From Stenopsyche tienmushanensis (Eukaryota; Arthropoda; Insecta; Trichoptera; Stenopsychidae): 64,000 bases of DNA. The notes under the pieces were generated by a model. The model searched no databases. It worked only from the letters and a program-made list of their open reading frames with translations, and was not told the DNA's origin. The stretch's first letter is position 1. Each line of letters starts with the position of its first letter. The DNA lies in contig WACJ01000126.1 in assembly GCA_008973525.1 (NCBI GenBank), forward strand, positions 248,001-312,000, read 5' to 3'. The position numbers were made by a program, and so were the translations under genes. Below are positions 13,701 through 23,400 of the stretch, piece by piece.

Positions 13701-15384
13701 ATTATGGCATCAACGATTTCATCGATTTTAAATTTGCTTACTCCTCAAAAGGTTAGCTTCCTTTTGAATGTGGTAAGCTAGAGAAGAAGCTAATAAACTA
13801 GAATCTCAAGTCAGGACAGAGTTCTATTTGAGCTCATTTTGAGTTAGTAGCGACTCGTGTGTGGGGCATCGAAATAATAGTCTGGGCGTCTGAGAATTGC
13901 GTCCACACTCATCTCTATTAACTCCCTCGCCTTCTTTCACTGTTTCCTCGTCGTCTCCAGCATGTAAGCACACAAAAAGAAAATAATGATAACATATCGA
14001 GGAAGATCGAAAATATTTCTCTTACCAGCGTTCAACAGGAGTTTAGTTGCTGCATAGTGAGCGTTACCCGAGGTTATATGAAGCAGCGAGTGTCCTTTGT
14101 CGTCTCGCAAGTCTTGAAAGTTCGCCTCGTATTGTTTCAACAAACGCTGAATCTAAAATGTAGTCGTAGTTAATTAAAAATTATTAATTTGCAAAGAGCA
14201 AGTGTTGTGCTCCTAAACATATTAGGAGAACCCATAATCAATCAATTATTTTTTATTATTCAATTCATTATATAATTACAGTCGACCTCCTACAACGTCG
14301 AGATAGGGACCGCGGTTTAGGGAAAAACGCTATAAAAAGTTAGGCGCCCATACAAAATTTGGAGTTAGGTTTTTTCTATATATATATAGGCGATTTTAAA
14401 GAAATTAGTAATTTTATTATTTTTTTTCAGTTTTGTATTTTAAATGACGTCAAAACTGCGGAGATCTTGTGAATGCCTTGCGAAGACAGTATGCGAAAAG
14501 CGAAGAAATGTTTAACGGGAGCTGGGCTGGAGCCTGCTGTCTAAAAGACGGAAGCGCTGTTTTTCACAAAACGCAGGAAACTTGCACCTCTACTCTTAAT
14601 GATCGATGGATGTGAGATCAAATTCTCAAGATTCTGTAGCGTAGACAGTAGTAAATTAGCTCTTTCAAACCGAAGAAAATACACGCTACGCTCTAATGTA
14701 AATCCAGTTTTCTGTCAGCTCCGCTGCAGCGTGGAACGAGCTTGATTATGAACCTTAATATAAAATAAATTTGTGCAAAACTAAGTTCCACCATCTAAGA
14801 GAAACTTCCCTAAACAATTCACACCGCCAACTGTGTACGTAATACACGGCTGCTCTCGACCTGAAAACGGGATATTCGGGACACGGGTTTCCGAAGCTTT
14901 GATGAGAGATAGGCTTCCTAAATGGAACGTATCGTCACTTTACTCATTCCAAAAGCGCTCGCATCTTATAATGAAATTTAAATAGATAAGACTGGAAAAA
15001 ATGAGCGATACCACTACAATCGCTGAAGAAAGCACAAATATTGAGAGCAGTTCAGAATAATTGTTATAACGAGACGACGGGAAGTTCCCGAAAACATGTC
15101 GCATCTCGTCGGGGAAATGATGCACTTACAATAATAATAGAGATAAGGATTTCCGCGTATCTTGCACATTCGTCCGATACTACTGTTATCTAACATCGCA
15201 TCGCTATCGTTAGATGATTCGATAGAGGGGAGTTTCAAAGCCACGTTAAATTGTCATAGCGTCATATCTTATTCAAGTTTCCCAGAGGAGATGAAGTGAT
15301 AAGACAGATATGAAAAGAAAGGACACTTGCCTCGAAGTGATTCCCCGTATTTGCGGCGGCAAAGAGTCGCTCCTGCAAACTCAT
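4744..15384 (-). CDS. Multi-exon ankyrin-repeat protein (5' part with start codon)
   Basis: Ankyrin repeats are protein-binding scaffolds; no catalytic domain is visible. Thirteen exons join in frame: 15331-15384, 14026-14152, 12587-12762, 12208-12310, 11738-11886, 10887-10989, 10402-10550, 10155-10269, 7143-7321, 5895-6027, 5601-5779, 5384-5504 and 4744-4901, giving 581 aa. The protein starts MSLQERLFAAANTGNHFE and then shows repeated ankyrin signatures such as GSTPLHHAA, GWTALHWAV, GNTALHQAI and RSPLHVAV. Intron phases alternate 0 and 1. The first intron uses a GC donor (GCAAGT). The last exon runs past its final repeat to a TAA, but an internal donor (GCAG|GTAATA, exon end 4803) would join in frame to the exon at 3779-3930, so stopping here may be only one isoform. 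Exons 12208-12310/11738-11886 and 10887-10989/10402-10550 are a duplicated pair. I do not recognise an orthologue. Confidence 0.8.
6250..6520 (-). mobile_element. LINE reverse transcriptase relic
   Basis: On the minus strand a short stretch reads GAVVDVVFIDFSKTFDL, matching the (V/F)xxDFSKAFD motif of non-LTR retrotransposon reverse transcriptases (Jockey/CR1-like clades). Flanking sequence in the same direction is broken by stops. It is a dead fragment in an ankyrin intron. Confidence 0.6.
6640..6725 (-). repeat. Dispersed repeat fragment, copy 1
   Basis: A GC-rich segment on the minus strand, with a GA microsatellite, shares the reading GGRPSxSQI with the plus strand near 16078-16125. The two copies are inverted relative to each other. 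The element type is unknown. Confidence 0.45.
7592..8905. repeat. Tandem array, about 3.3 copies of a 398-bp unit
   Basis: The unit start AGTCTTCTCCCGATAGTCG recurs at 7592, 7990, 8388 and 8787, giving periods of 398, 398 and 399 bp. The copies are almost identical, differing at a few bases such as CACCTCACCG against CACCCTCAACG, which implies recent amplification or homogenisation. The fourth copy is cut after about 120 bp at CGCCGGGG and passes into a C-rich stretch followed by a TATA-like box. The array fills part of the intron between ankyrin exons 10155-10269 and 7143-7321. Confidence 0.95.
8975..9326 (+). promoter_or_regulatory. Possible TATA promoter and spliced leader downstream of the 398-bp array
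   Basis: TATATAAA lies at 8975-8982 just after the array. About 140 bp further on is a strong donor (AAG|GTAAGTGA, intron from 9123), followed by pyrimidine-rich acceptors ending at 9302 and 9326. The arrangement of tandem repeats, TATA box and intron-bearing leader suggests the 5' end of a transcription unit on the plus strand, antisense to the ankyrin gene, perhaps a retroelement. No long downstream ORF supports it, so this is inference. Confidence 0.3.
10402..10989 (-). repeat. Tandemly duplicated ankyrin exon pair, copy 2
   Basis: Second copy of the exon pair at 11738-12310, with the same 103-nt and 149-nt exon sizes and similar intron text. A foldback MITE (11241-11430) sits in the DNA between the two copies. 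Confidence 0.85.
11241..11430. mobile_element. Foldback MITE, PIF/Harbinger-like, 190 bp
   Basis: The two halves are inverted repeats (GGCCCGATCCACACTATGG at the left, CCATAATGTGGATCGGGGCC at the right), flanked on both sides by TAA (11238-11240 and 11431-11433). A 3-bp TAA/TWA duplication is typical of PIF/Harbinger elements. A second family member lies at 63518-63730. Confidence 0.75.
11738..12310 (-). repeat. Tandemly duplicated ankyrin exon pair, copy 1
   Basis: Exons 12208-12310 (103 nt) and 11738-11886 (149 nt) match the next pair (10887-10989 and 10402-10550) in length, phase and sequence: VERLLQVGVKLDSKLLQMAI against VEQLLQSGIKLDSNLMQLAI, and DEDGWTALHWAV against DEDGWSALHWAV. The intervening introns also share words, so this is a genomic tandem duplication with about 1.3 kb period. 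Confidence 0.85.
13282..13755. repeat. Dispersed repeat, copy B (about 470 bp)
   Basis: Partner of 685-1142, with scattered substitutions and small indels. It lies in the intron between ankyrin exons 14026-14152 and 12587-12762. Confidence 0.75.
14153..15330 (-). other. First intron of the ankyrin gene, GC-AG type
   Basis: The donor after codon 18 reads GAG|GCAAGT and the acceptor is TTTTAG at 14153. Phase 0 on both sides gives NHFE then IQRLLKQYE. The small open frames at 14940-15244 lie inside this intron and have no recognised domain. An alternative is a different first exon. Confidence 0.6.
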
Positions 15385-16437
15385 CGCAGAAGAAATGAGC
15401 GACGTCTTCGAAGCGAGGCGCAGGACTGACTCATTTGATGCTGTCTTATCGACACTATCTCAATCCATTCAGATATCATCAATATTGTACTAAAACTTTA
15501 TTTAAATAATTTGAGTGCATTTACAGGCGCGGCAGGGAAAGTCCCTTATTTGAAAGGTGTCAATTATTCTGAAAAGGACACAGTAGTACCTAACTTTTTC
15601 TGTTATTTAGAAATTTTCGAAATTTTATTTGATTCTGGGGCTTTCGTCCTTCCTTTTTCTCTCATATAATGTATGCATTCACAATTGAGGTTTCTAGCCA
15701 AAAATAAAAAGGTTCCTCCACCATTTTAATGACTTGCGCATAAAACAATATGACGTTGCCAGTTCATCGGCAGTGTCTACTCCTCCCATATTTTTTATGT
15801 AATTTTGAATAACTGTTGGCTTTTCAATCACTTCTTTTTGGTTATTATTATTAATGCGTTGCCGGGTTTTCATCCGGGGCTTCTTCTCGCCAATTGCGAT
15901 GACGATGTGTGCTTTGCACTAAGCATAGTTACATTTCTATTAACAGTGCCATCTTCTGTAGCGCTGCGAGCAAATTGCGCCTGCAAAAACGACAGTCGAT
16001 TTCTAGTGTATGCAACGTTGCCAACGTTGGGTGGTGACGCGTAGGAAGCGGGAGTCGGGAGGAGTAGTCGGATAGCCTTGACTGCGGGAGGGCGTCCTTC
16101 TCGCAGCCAGATCTTTCTCTTGTGTATAATAATGAGGCTATCAAAGCAGTCTCGCCGTTCGACGTCCATCCACCTCATCCCATCCGCCCGGTCATGTATG
16201 CATGCATGCTTGAATTCAAGTGTCGCCACATGTAAACAATTTTTAGAGGCCATGATAATCACATCATACGTCTAGCACTAGAATTTGAGACAATGCCGTC
16301 CTGCTCGTAGACTGCACCTAACCAGAGCGATAGTACATTAGGGGATTCCCTCATATAATATCGCGCAGGTTTCGACGCAGCACACTGATGTTTGCCATGC
16401 TGGTCGGGGATTCACACAACTCTACAACAGTTTAATT
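15385..16437. other. Upstream region of the ankyrin gene
   Basis: This should contain the 5' UTR and promoter of the minus-strand ankyrin gene. No clear TATA box was identified. Further right it becomes repeat-derived (see 16076-16130). Confidence 0.4.
16076..16130 (+). repeat. Dispersed repeat fragment, copy 2
   Basis: Inverted partner of 6640-6725: CTGCGGGAGG, CGTCCTTC and GCAGCCAGATCT occur in the same order. The open frames here (for example 15870-16262 on the minus strand) show no recognised domain. Confidence 0.45.
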
Positions 16438-16820
16438 CAGTGTTGTCCCAACCTTTTTTAGGCCATGCCCCACCTTAACATTTCTAACATTTTTATGCCC
16501 CCCATATATAATTTTTAATCTTTAAAAATTGTTTTGTTCCCTTAAGAAATATAAATGATAAGTTTTAGGAAGAAATTACTATGAAATTGTTTTCAAAACA
16601 TCGTAAGTAAAATTTCAAAACATATAATGAAAAACTGAAATTCAAAATAATTTTAATACTGATTTTTCTATATTCATTTAGTGCGATCCTTGCGCTTTTT
16701 TTGTTAAATTTGTCACCGATATTTAGCATTGCATTTAAATAACCCAAAGCGAAAGGGTTAAAGTCGTGTCGATTCAATTTTTAAATTGCCCCCCTGTGGG
16801 GCCCACGTTGGGAAACACTG
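16438..16820. mobile_element. Non-autonomous hAT element (MITE), 383 bp
   Basis: Termini are CAGTGTTGTCCCAAC and GTTGGGAAACACTG. A perfect 8-bp direct duplication, GTTTAATT, flanks them (16430-16437 and 16821-16828). CAGTG-type ends and 8-bp target duplications define hAT transposons. There is no transposase; the 70-aa minus-strand frame inside is not recognised. Confidence 0.85.
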
Positions 16821-16899
16821 GTTTAATTTGTTTACTCAAAGTATCTAAATACAGTTTTCAAATACAGTCAATAAAACAGTTTTTTGATTTATTTTAAGC

Positions 16900-16988
16900 C
16901 TATTTTTATATAACGGACTTTCGGCTTTAACGGACAAGACCCCCCCCCCCTTCCACCAATTAGTCCGTTATATCGAGGTTTTACAGTA
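16900..16988. mobile_element. Pogo/Tigger-like terminal fragment
   Basis: Read on the minus strand, the right edge is ACTGTAAAACCTCGATATAAC, close to the CAGTAAAACCTCGATATAACGG-type ends of pogo/Tigger elements in animals. The facing half repeats ATATAACGGAC around a C homopolymer. No transposase is present. Confidence 0.35.
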
Positions 16989-17254
16989 TTTCATATCAGT
17001 TTGTCAAATTTGCTGAAATATTACGATCAAACAGGCGATATAATTTTCAGTATCTCTTGTTGTGTTCAAATTGTTATCTAAAAAGATGGATATATTTTAT
17101 CTTTTTTTTTTTTTTGCCAATAACAACAATGACTGCATTTCATTAGCTACCTTTTCGTTATTTTTTGTAAATTCTGATTGTTATCGAAGCTAAATTTTAA
17201 AAATATTATCGTACCAAGATCGATTAACTTTGGTTCGCTGATGCAACTGTGCAT

Positions 17255-17530
17255 TCAATTATGAGTTTCCGTTCCACGAAGAACCACCATCGAGATACTT
17301 TCGCCGTTCATGATCATAAAATTCGATGATAACTCGATGATGAGTTCGAACATATCGATTTGGAGACGAAGAAAATCCACAAACGGGTATTGGATGTCGT
17401 TTACAAAGGCTAGACACATTATATATTCGTTCCATGGATGTGCATGTCTCGATCGGTCAGCTTCACTTATGATTGCATCCAATGCAATATTAAAAATAAT
17501 CGGGGAGAGGATGTTCCTGTCTTTTTCCCG
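17255..17530 (-). mobile_element. LINE reverse transcriptase relic
   Basis: Minus-strand frames read LSPIIFNIALDAIISEAD and then EYIMCLAFVNDI, the palm region of a non-LTR reverse transcriptase (PLSPLLFNIAL...FADD). The catalytic FADD has decayed to FVND, so it is inactive. Stops bound both sides. Confidence 0.7.
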
Positions 17531-18695
17531 TCGTCACCTTGAGACGCTCCGACAGAGTACCATAGAAAAGCACAACACTGATCCAGTCATGCACATCCTC
17601 GATTGATTGTAAGGAATAAAATAACAATGCACATATAAAAATCATAAAGTCATTCTCCTTTATTAATCTTCTATATATGTATAATACTTCGTATGAACAG
17701 TCTGTTTGAATGATTGTTTTCTCCTCACAAAAAATGAAGCAAATATGACCAACTGCATCTTATTTAAATTATCTTTATAATTCCGACTATCGAAACGTTC
17801 AAGATTATAAACAGTATACATGTTGAAATATCGATTTTCAATAAACTCCATGAGAATAATAAATCCAATTTGTTTCAAAATTCCGACGAATGTTCTGCAC
17901 TTTCATTGACTCAAATTATTTCAACAACCAAAATCTCACTCGTTTAATCCCATCGAAGAGAAAGATAACTACAATGATATTGATTAAAAATAGGCGTTAG
18001 ATGCAACATCAATATATGAAATGTCACTAAATTAAATGTTTATCAATATGTAATGTAAGCAAAAATTATGAAAAATGTCTTTAAGAATAAACATTCCAAT
18101 CCGAATTATTAGTTTTCCAGGACTCCACAAATAGCGGCACTTCTGCAAGTGAGCTTTTGAAAATTTGTTACATTTGAAAACAAGTGAGCTTTTAATAATA
18201 CATGGAATTATTTCACAATTAATGTTTTTTGCACTGTTTCTAAATTCATATTAAAAAAAAACAGTTAGGACTTGTGAATATATAAAATTAATTTAAATAC
18301 TGTTTATACATTACAGTACACACCGAGGAGAAAATACATTAAATGCTTAAAACTCAAACAATTATTATGATCCGTGTCTCGGTACATTGACGAAAATAAA
18401 ACCATTTTTATCAAAGAATTAACTGAATGTTAGACGTTAAAATAACTAATGCACAATAAATTACATGTACTTTTCAATCCGTGCAAATAAAATGTTAAAC
18501 AATTATTTTTTTAATAATGAACCATGAAAGACTACTTAGTTCTCTATCACACCGTGATAGCAGTGATTTGTTCAAAAATGTAATTCCGAACATACATACA
18601 CTTGACAAATAATACTTCTTTGAGCAAATGACTTGTCAAAAAGGCATACATTGCCAGACAGTTTTCAATAAACATTGAATAGTTAGTAAATTTAA

Positions 18696-19327
18696 CCCTA
18701 TATCACTAATCATATTTTCTAGTTATACAATATGAATCCGGCTTATTGATTCTGGTACGTTTATTAGTGTATTTGAAATGGAATATCACGCAGAAAGATT
18801 CACCGCCTCTTTTCTGTGGGTACGCATTGAGGTTGAGCCCTGCTCCGCACCTCAGTCATTAGCGAGAGCACGCGTTTTTTATTTCTCCAGTTATACGTAC
18901 TTGTTTGAATTTGTCATGGCGTCCAATAATTCCAATAGCTTATTAACTGGAAATAAAACCGATATTTGGCTTATAAAACAGTATTTTATGATACCGCGTC
19001 CTCAAAAATCATTTAAAAAAATGCTGCTGCCGACAGAATTTATTTTGCTTAAAAACAACATCAAGTATATCAACCTCGAGATGACTATAAAGAGTTGTTG
19101 AATCTTTCCATCATTTACTTGGGACGAAAAAAGAGTTACGTTAAGGAGGCCTACTGGTCTTCCTATTTAAACAATTTATAAAATATTGATTTTATATATT
19201 GAGTACGCTTTGGTCACAAATTTGCTTATTTAGAAAGGTATTGCGAGCAGGGAGGGGCGGGGAAGTTTCGGACGTTGAATGCATTCCGAGTTCGTAGTCA
19301 ACGAGACTAATGATTAGTGATCTAGGG
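18696..19327. mobile_element. PiggyBac-like element, 632 bp, flanked by TTAA
   Basis: Inverted ends CCCTATATCACTAATCAT and ATGATTAGTGATCTAGGG abut TTAA on each side (18692-18695 and 19328-19331), the piggyBac target site. An internal plus-strand frame (18778-19101, 107 aa) contains MASNNSNSLLTGNKTDIWLI; I do not recognise it as transposase, so the element looks non-autonomous. A shorter relative is at 43698-43784. Confidence 0.75.
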
Positions 19328-20367
19328 TTAATAACTGTATATATGCATCATATATGTATAAGTGATTTTTTTTTAAATATAATTACTATATATGTACAAG
19401 CAAATGTATTTTAACACTAATTGTGAAAGTAATTAATATACAATCTTCATGTGTTTTTGTGCAATATATATATATTACAAATATAAAAATATTTTTTCTT
19501 ATTCATACATATGTATTAAACGAAATTGTTTCATCTCTTTGCCAATGTTCACACGATAAATGGAGATATGTGTTAACATACAATCAATAAACGACAATTA
19601 AACGAACCACACAATTAACAATCATCATTAATTATAAATTTAATAAATCGTAAGTAGCAGCTTAAAATAAAAGCCGTTCAAAATTATTATCATTGAAACA
19701 AATTTTAATCGAGCAGATTAAAACTGTAATGCGACGAAACTATTAACCATTCAAATCCGATTCCATCATCATCAATATATCAAACGGACAAAATTGTAAC
19801 ACGTCGTTTGAATTGAACGACAAGTCTCTCAATGAAAAAATAATCACACGTGGAACACAAAAATTGTCAAAATATATTAACGATGATTGCAATTTTTTAC
19901 TCACATATCCCCCAATGGTAAAGTTTAACTTCACATTGTACCTATAAGTGCATATATATCACAACTCAAATATATGAATAAATAAAATAAAAAAACATAC
20001 TGAAATACATATAAGAAAATAATTTTATCACTTATTAATACAACAGCATTAAAATATGAAAAAAGTTATATAAAAAAAAAGAAAACATTGTAAAACCCAA
20101 ATGTGCTTTTATTGAGATCATATCACTCTTCTATAAAACTAATTGATTTGCTCGATTGATTCTTTACATAGATATTATTCACGTTTTTCACATGCCGATA
20201 TGTGTTCACTCTGATCTAAGCAATTTGTTAAGTATTGTAAACATGAGCATGCATTTAACCCTTTGATTAGAGAGCTAAATTTTGTAGCGCACGCGTTCCA
20301 GGAGTGAATTAATTTTATTTGATTTTTTCTTCTTCTTTCTTCAAAATGTTCAATTTCTTATATATCA

Positions 20368-20736
20368 TTAGTGCCAATAATACGCGCTATTAAAATAAAA
20401 ACACGGGTTATAATATATTCTTCCTCTGAATCTGGTTGAATTCTCTTGTTGTTGAAATTTTTCAGTTAAGTGAATCTCGGCACGTATTTTTGGCACTCCG
20501 ATATAAACACAAAAGTTTCGGAACAAACGGACGAAACACAGCTTTATGTGCGTGTCTTCAATTTTATCAACAAAGCAGCACATTACGTCGAGCTTGAAAT
20601 CGATACATTTGCGACTCACAATAGCGTCCCAAATAGGATCACTTTTGGTACTTATTGTATTAAATATAGAAGTACGCTGGATCGCTTGAGTGCTCACAGC
20701 ATGTGAGTGCATACTCATCAAAGGGTCAATATACAA
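20368..20736. other. Region open on both strands, unidentified
   Basis: A 122-aa frame on minus (20368-20736) overlaps a 78-aa frame on plus (20470-20706) in otherwise stop-rich AT DNA. The plus frame contains ETQLYVRVFNFINKAAHYVE and ends at TGA. Neither is recognised, and no convincing splice sites or neighbours help. It could be a UTR exon, a transposon fragment or chance. Confidence 0.2.
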
Positions 20737-21163
20737 GCAATAAAAATCTCAAACATACAATAGAACATAACGTAAGTAATTATATATGGACGTTACATTT
20801 ATGGAAATGCGTTATTAATCAGATTAAAAATATTTAAAACTACGAATATAAAATAGAGATTTGAAATTGTCAATACGATAGACACATTTTAGAGACGTAT
20901 AACAGCAATAAACCGGAGCACCTGTGTTAAAAATTAAAGAGAGCTAAACAGTATTGTGGCCAAAGTTTTCAATAAATTCTCTCGAGAAGGGTTTTATTTA
21001 AAAGCCATATATTAATTTAACAATAATATATATATATATATTTATATATTGATAAAGAACAAAGATAAAACATCAAATCGTGTTGACGATGTAAAAAAAA
21101 TCTCATTGTATCCATACTAATATAGTATACATTCTATTAAATAAATGGAATGAATTTTCAAAC

Positions 21164-21169
21164 TTTATT
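21164..21169 (-). terminator. Polyadenylation signal AATAAA for the two-pass membrane protein gene
   Basis: AATAAA on the minus strand, about 370 nt past the stop codon at 21540. Confidence 0.45.
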
Positions 21170-21539
21170 GGAATATTTTTAACCGTTTCGCAATTTTATA
21201 GAATAATTCACAACGTTTTTGCATATCAATTGAATATATATTTTTTAAACGTAATTAGTAAAAATTAAAAAATAAATACTTAGCAAAGGAATGAGCTAGA
21301 AAAATTACCCTTTAAATGCCACAACCCATTCCCCCATTATTCCTTAGAAATTGTAGAATCTCAATTTGTTAATCACCAATAATATCTGTTGTAATTTAAA
21401 ATAAACGTTAATGAACATGTTTTTTTAATTTGTTTAATGTCTAGCACATGATTCCATACTTAAATTATCATTGAATACGCCAAAAACAAAGGTTTACTGC
21501 TCTTTAACCCTGACGAAGAACAATTTTCAATCCAAACAA

Positions 21540-23366
21540 TTAAGCTTCATCGACGTTCTTCAATGGACGCAACACTATTCTGGGGTCAGATTCCAACATC
21601 CGGTCGCTTTCTTCGGCACTGCTGAGACTGTCGTAAAAATAAATGATGCATTACTATAAAAAACTTGTATATTTATATTGACAAATTGACACTCACATTT
21701 TTTTTGTCAAAGTTTGCTGGTATTTCAGGGTAAATTTTTAAATGGTTTTAATTTGAATAAAAAACAAATATTCCAACACTCTTACCATTCTTTATTATCC
21801 ATTAACTGGCGACGTTCATCATCAGCCGGTGGGGCATCTCTAACCGGTGCATATTGTGCAGCAACCAAAGGATCTGTTGAAGGATTGGGTGCACCCAAAG
21901 CTGCACCTGTAACTCCACCGCCGGCTTCGACACCTTGTTTATCGCTTGGCCAACCGCCTCGTCGTCTCAACCACAAGTGTATTAATACACCTAAAAGCAT
22001 TTCATATCATAATATAAACAACACATATTGAATATATGTTACTATACACTTTTTTTAATACACCAAGGGCAAATCAAAATGATTTTTTGGCTATATTGGA
22101 AACACTACAAATCATTTTAAATTCGATTCCAGTGTCATGTGACCATAAAACATTTTGAAAGTAAAATACTCACCAAACAAAGAAATTCCAATTAGCAATA
22201 ATAAAATCCCTATTACAAGATTTGTCGTTGACGAGACCAATGATCCATCGATGATCAGTTTGAGACCTGAAAAGCACATACATACACTATTTTATTATTT
22301 ATACTATAATTAGTCAAAACATTTACAAAAAAAATAATATAATAAAATTGAAATAAAGCATTTTATGGAAGCATGGGAGGTTATATTCGTAGATATAAGT
22401 TACGCATAAGGTCCAGAGCAGTGTTCTCCAACCGGTGGTCCGCGTCGTTTAAAAAGAAGCTCGTCCTTGGAATTGTCGCATACAAGAGAAGGATTTAGAA
22501 ATATTTCCACTTTTGTAAGAATTTTTAATTGCTGCCGACGTCGACAGGAAAGGTATTTTAAATGTATTAAGTCAACACTTGAAGGCATTGTTACTAGAAT
22601 CTTTGGATTAATAATCCCTTCGTGGAGAATGTCATTTCATGTACTCTTACGAGTAGAGAAAAGGGACAATTAATAGAGTTGTCTTCGGATGCCACTCTGA
22701 TATGCAGACACAAAACATTAACATTGCCTCAGTTTTGGATATCACTGGAAGATTTTATTAGTGTTATTATCAACAACCTATTCATGCCAAAAATAATTTT
22801 CATCCATATCTTTTAATACATAAAAATGAATTGGGTTTTGTTCGTTCGAAATACGCTGCCATACCGTTCATCGGATTGCGATAAAACTTCGTCCACTTAT
22901 TGCTAAGGATTCCGCGAGTAACATAGGTATAGTCTAATATATAAAAATCAGTGTTTGTTTGTCCGTATTTAATGCGCTGCCATACCGTTTATTCGATTGC
23001 GATAAAACTTTGCCAACTTATTGTTTGCACTTTCTCAAATAATATAAGTATAGTACAATTAACTTACAGTAGATCTTATATATAAAAATCAATGTTGGTT
23101 AGTGGAAACTTGTGCTTAACAGAGGGCTTGCTGCAGTGGAAAGTGCAGCCCCGGCGATGAAGATAACTGGGCCCTGATTTTCGGCTAGGGTTGGACCATG
23201 TTACACTTTGTTATTTTGTTAAACAGTCGCCTTCTTTCTTCAGGGACGGGATTAACCCTTTCCTTTACCATAATGTATTTATTACACTGAGTCGAGTTGT
23301 AGTAAAGGTGTAATAATGGGAATTTTTACAACATTACTACATTGAATCTCGATATACTATCTATAT

Positions 23367-23400
<34 letters not shown>

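Noticed and set aside
14940..15244. Open frames inside ankyrin intron 1
   Set aside because: No recognised domain; splice phases of the flanking exons already agree without them.
15870..16262. 130-aa minus-strand frame near the ankyrin promoter
   Set aside because: Shares sequence with a dispersed repeat at 6640-6725 and has no domain or splice context.
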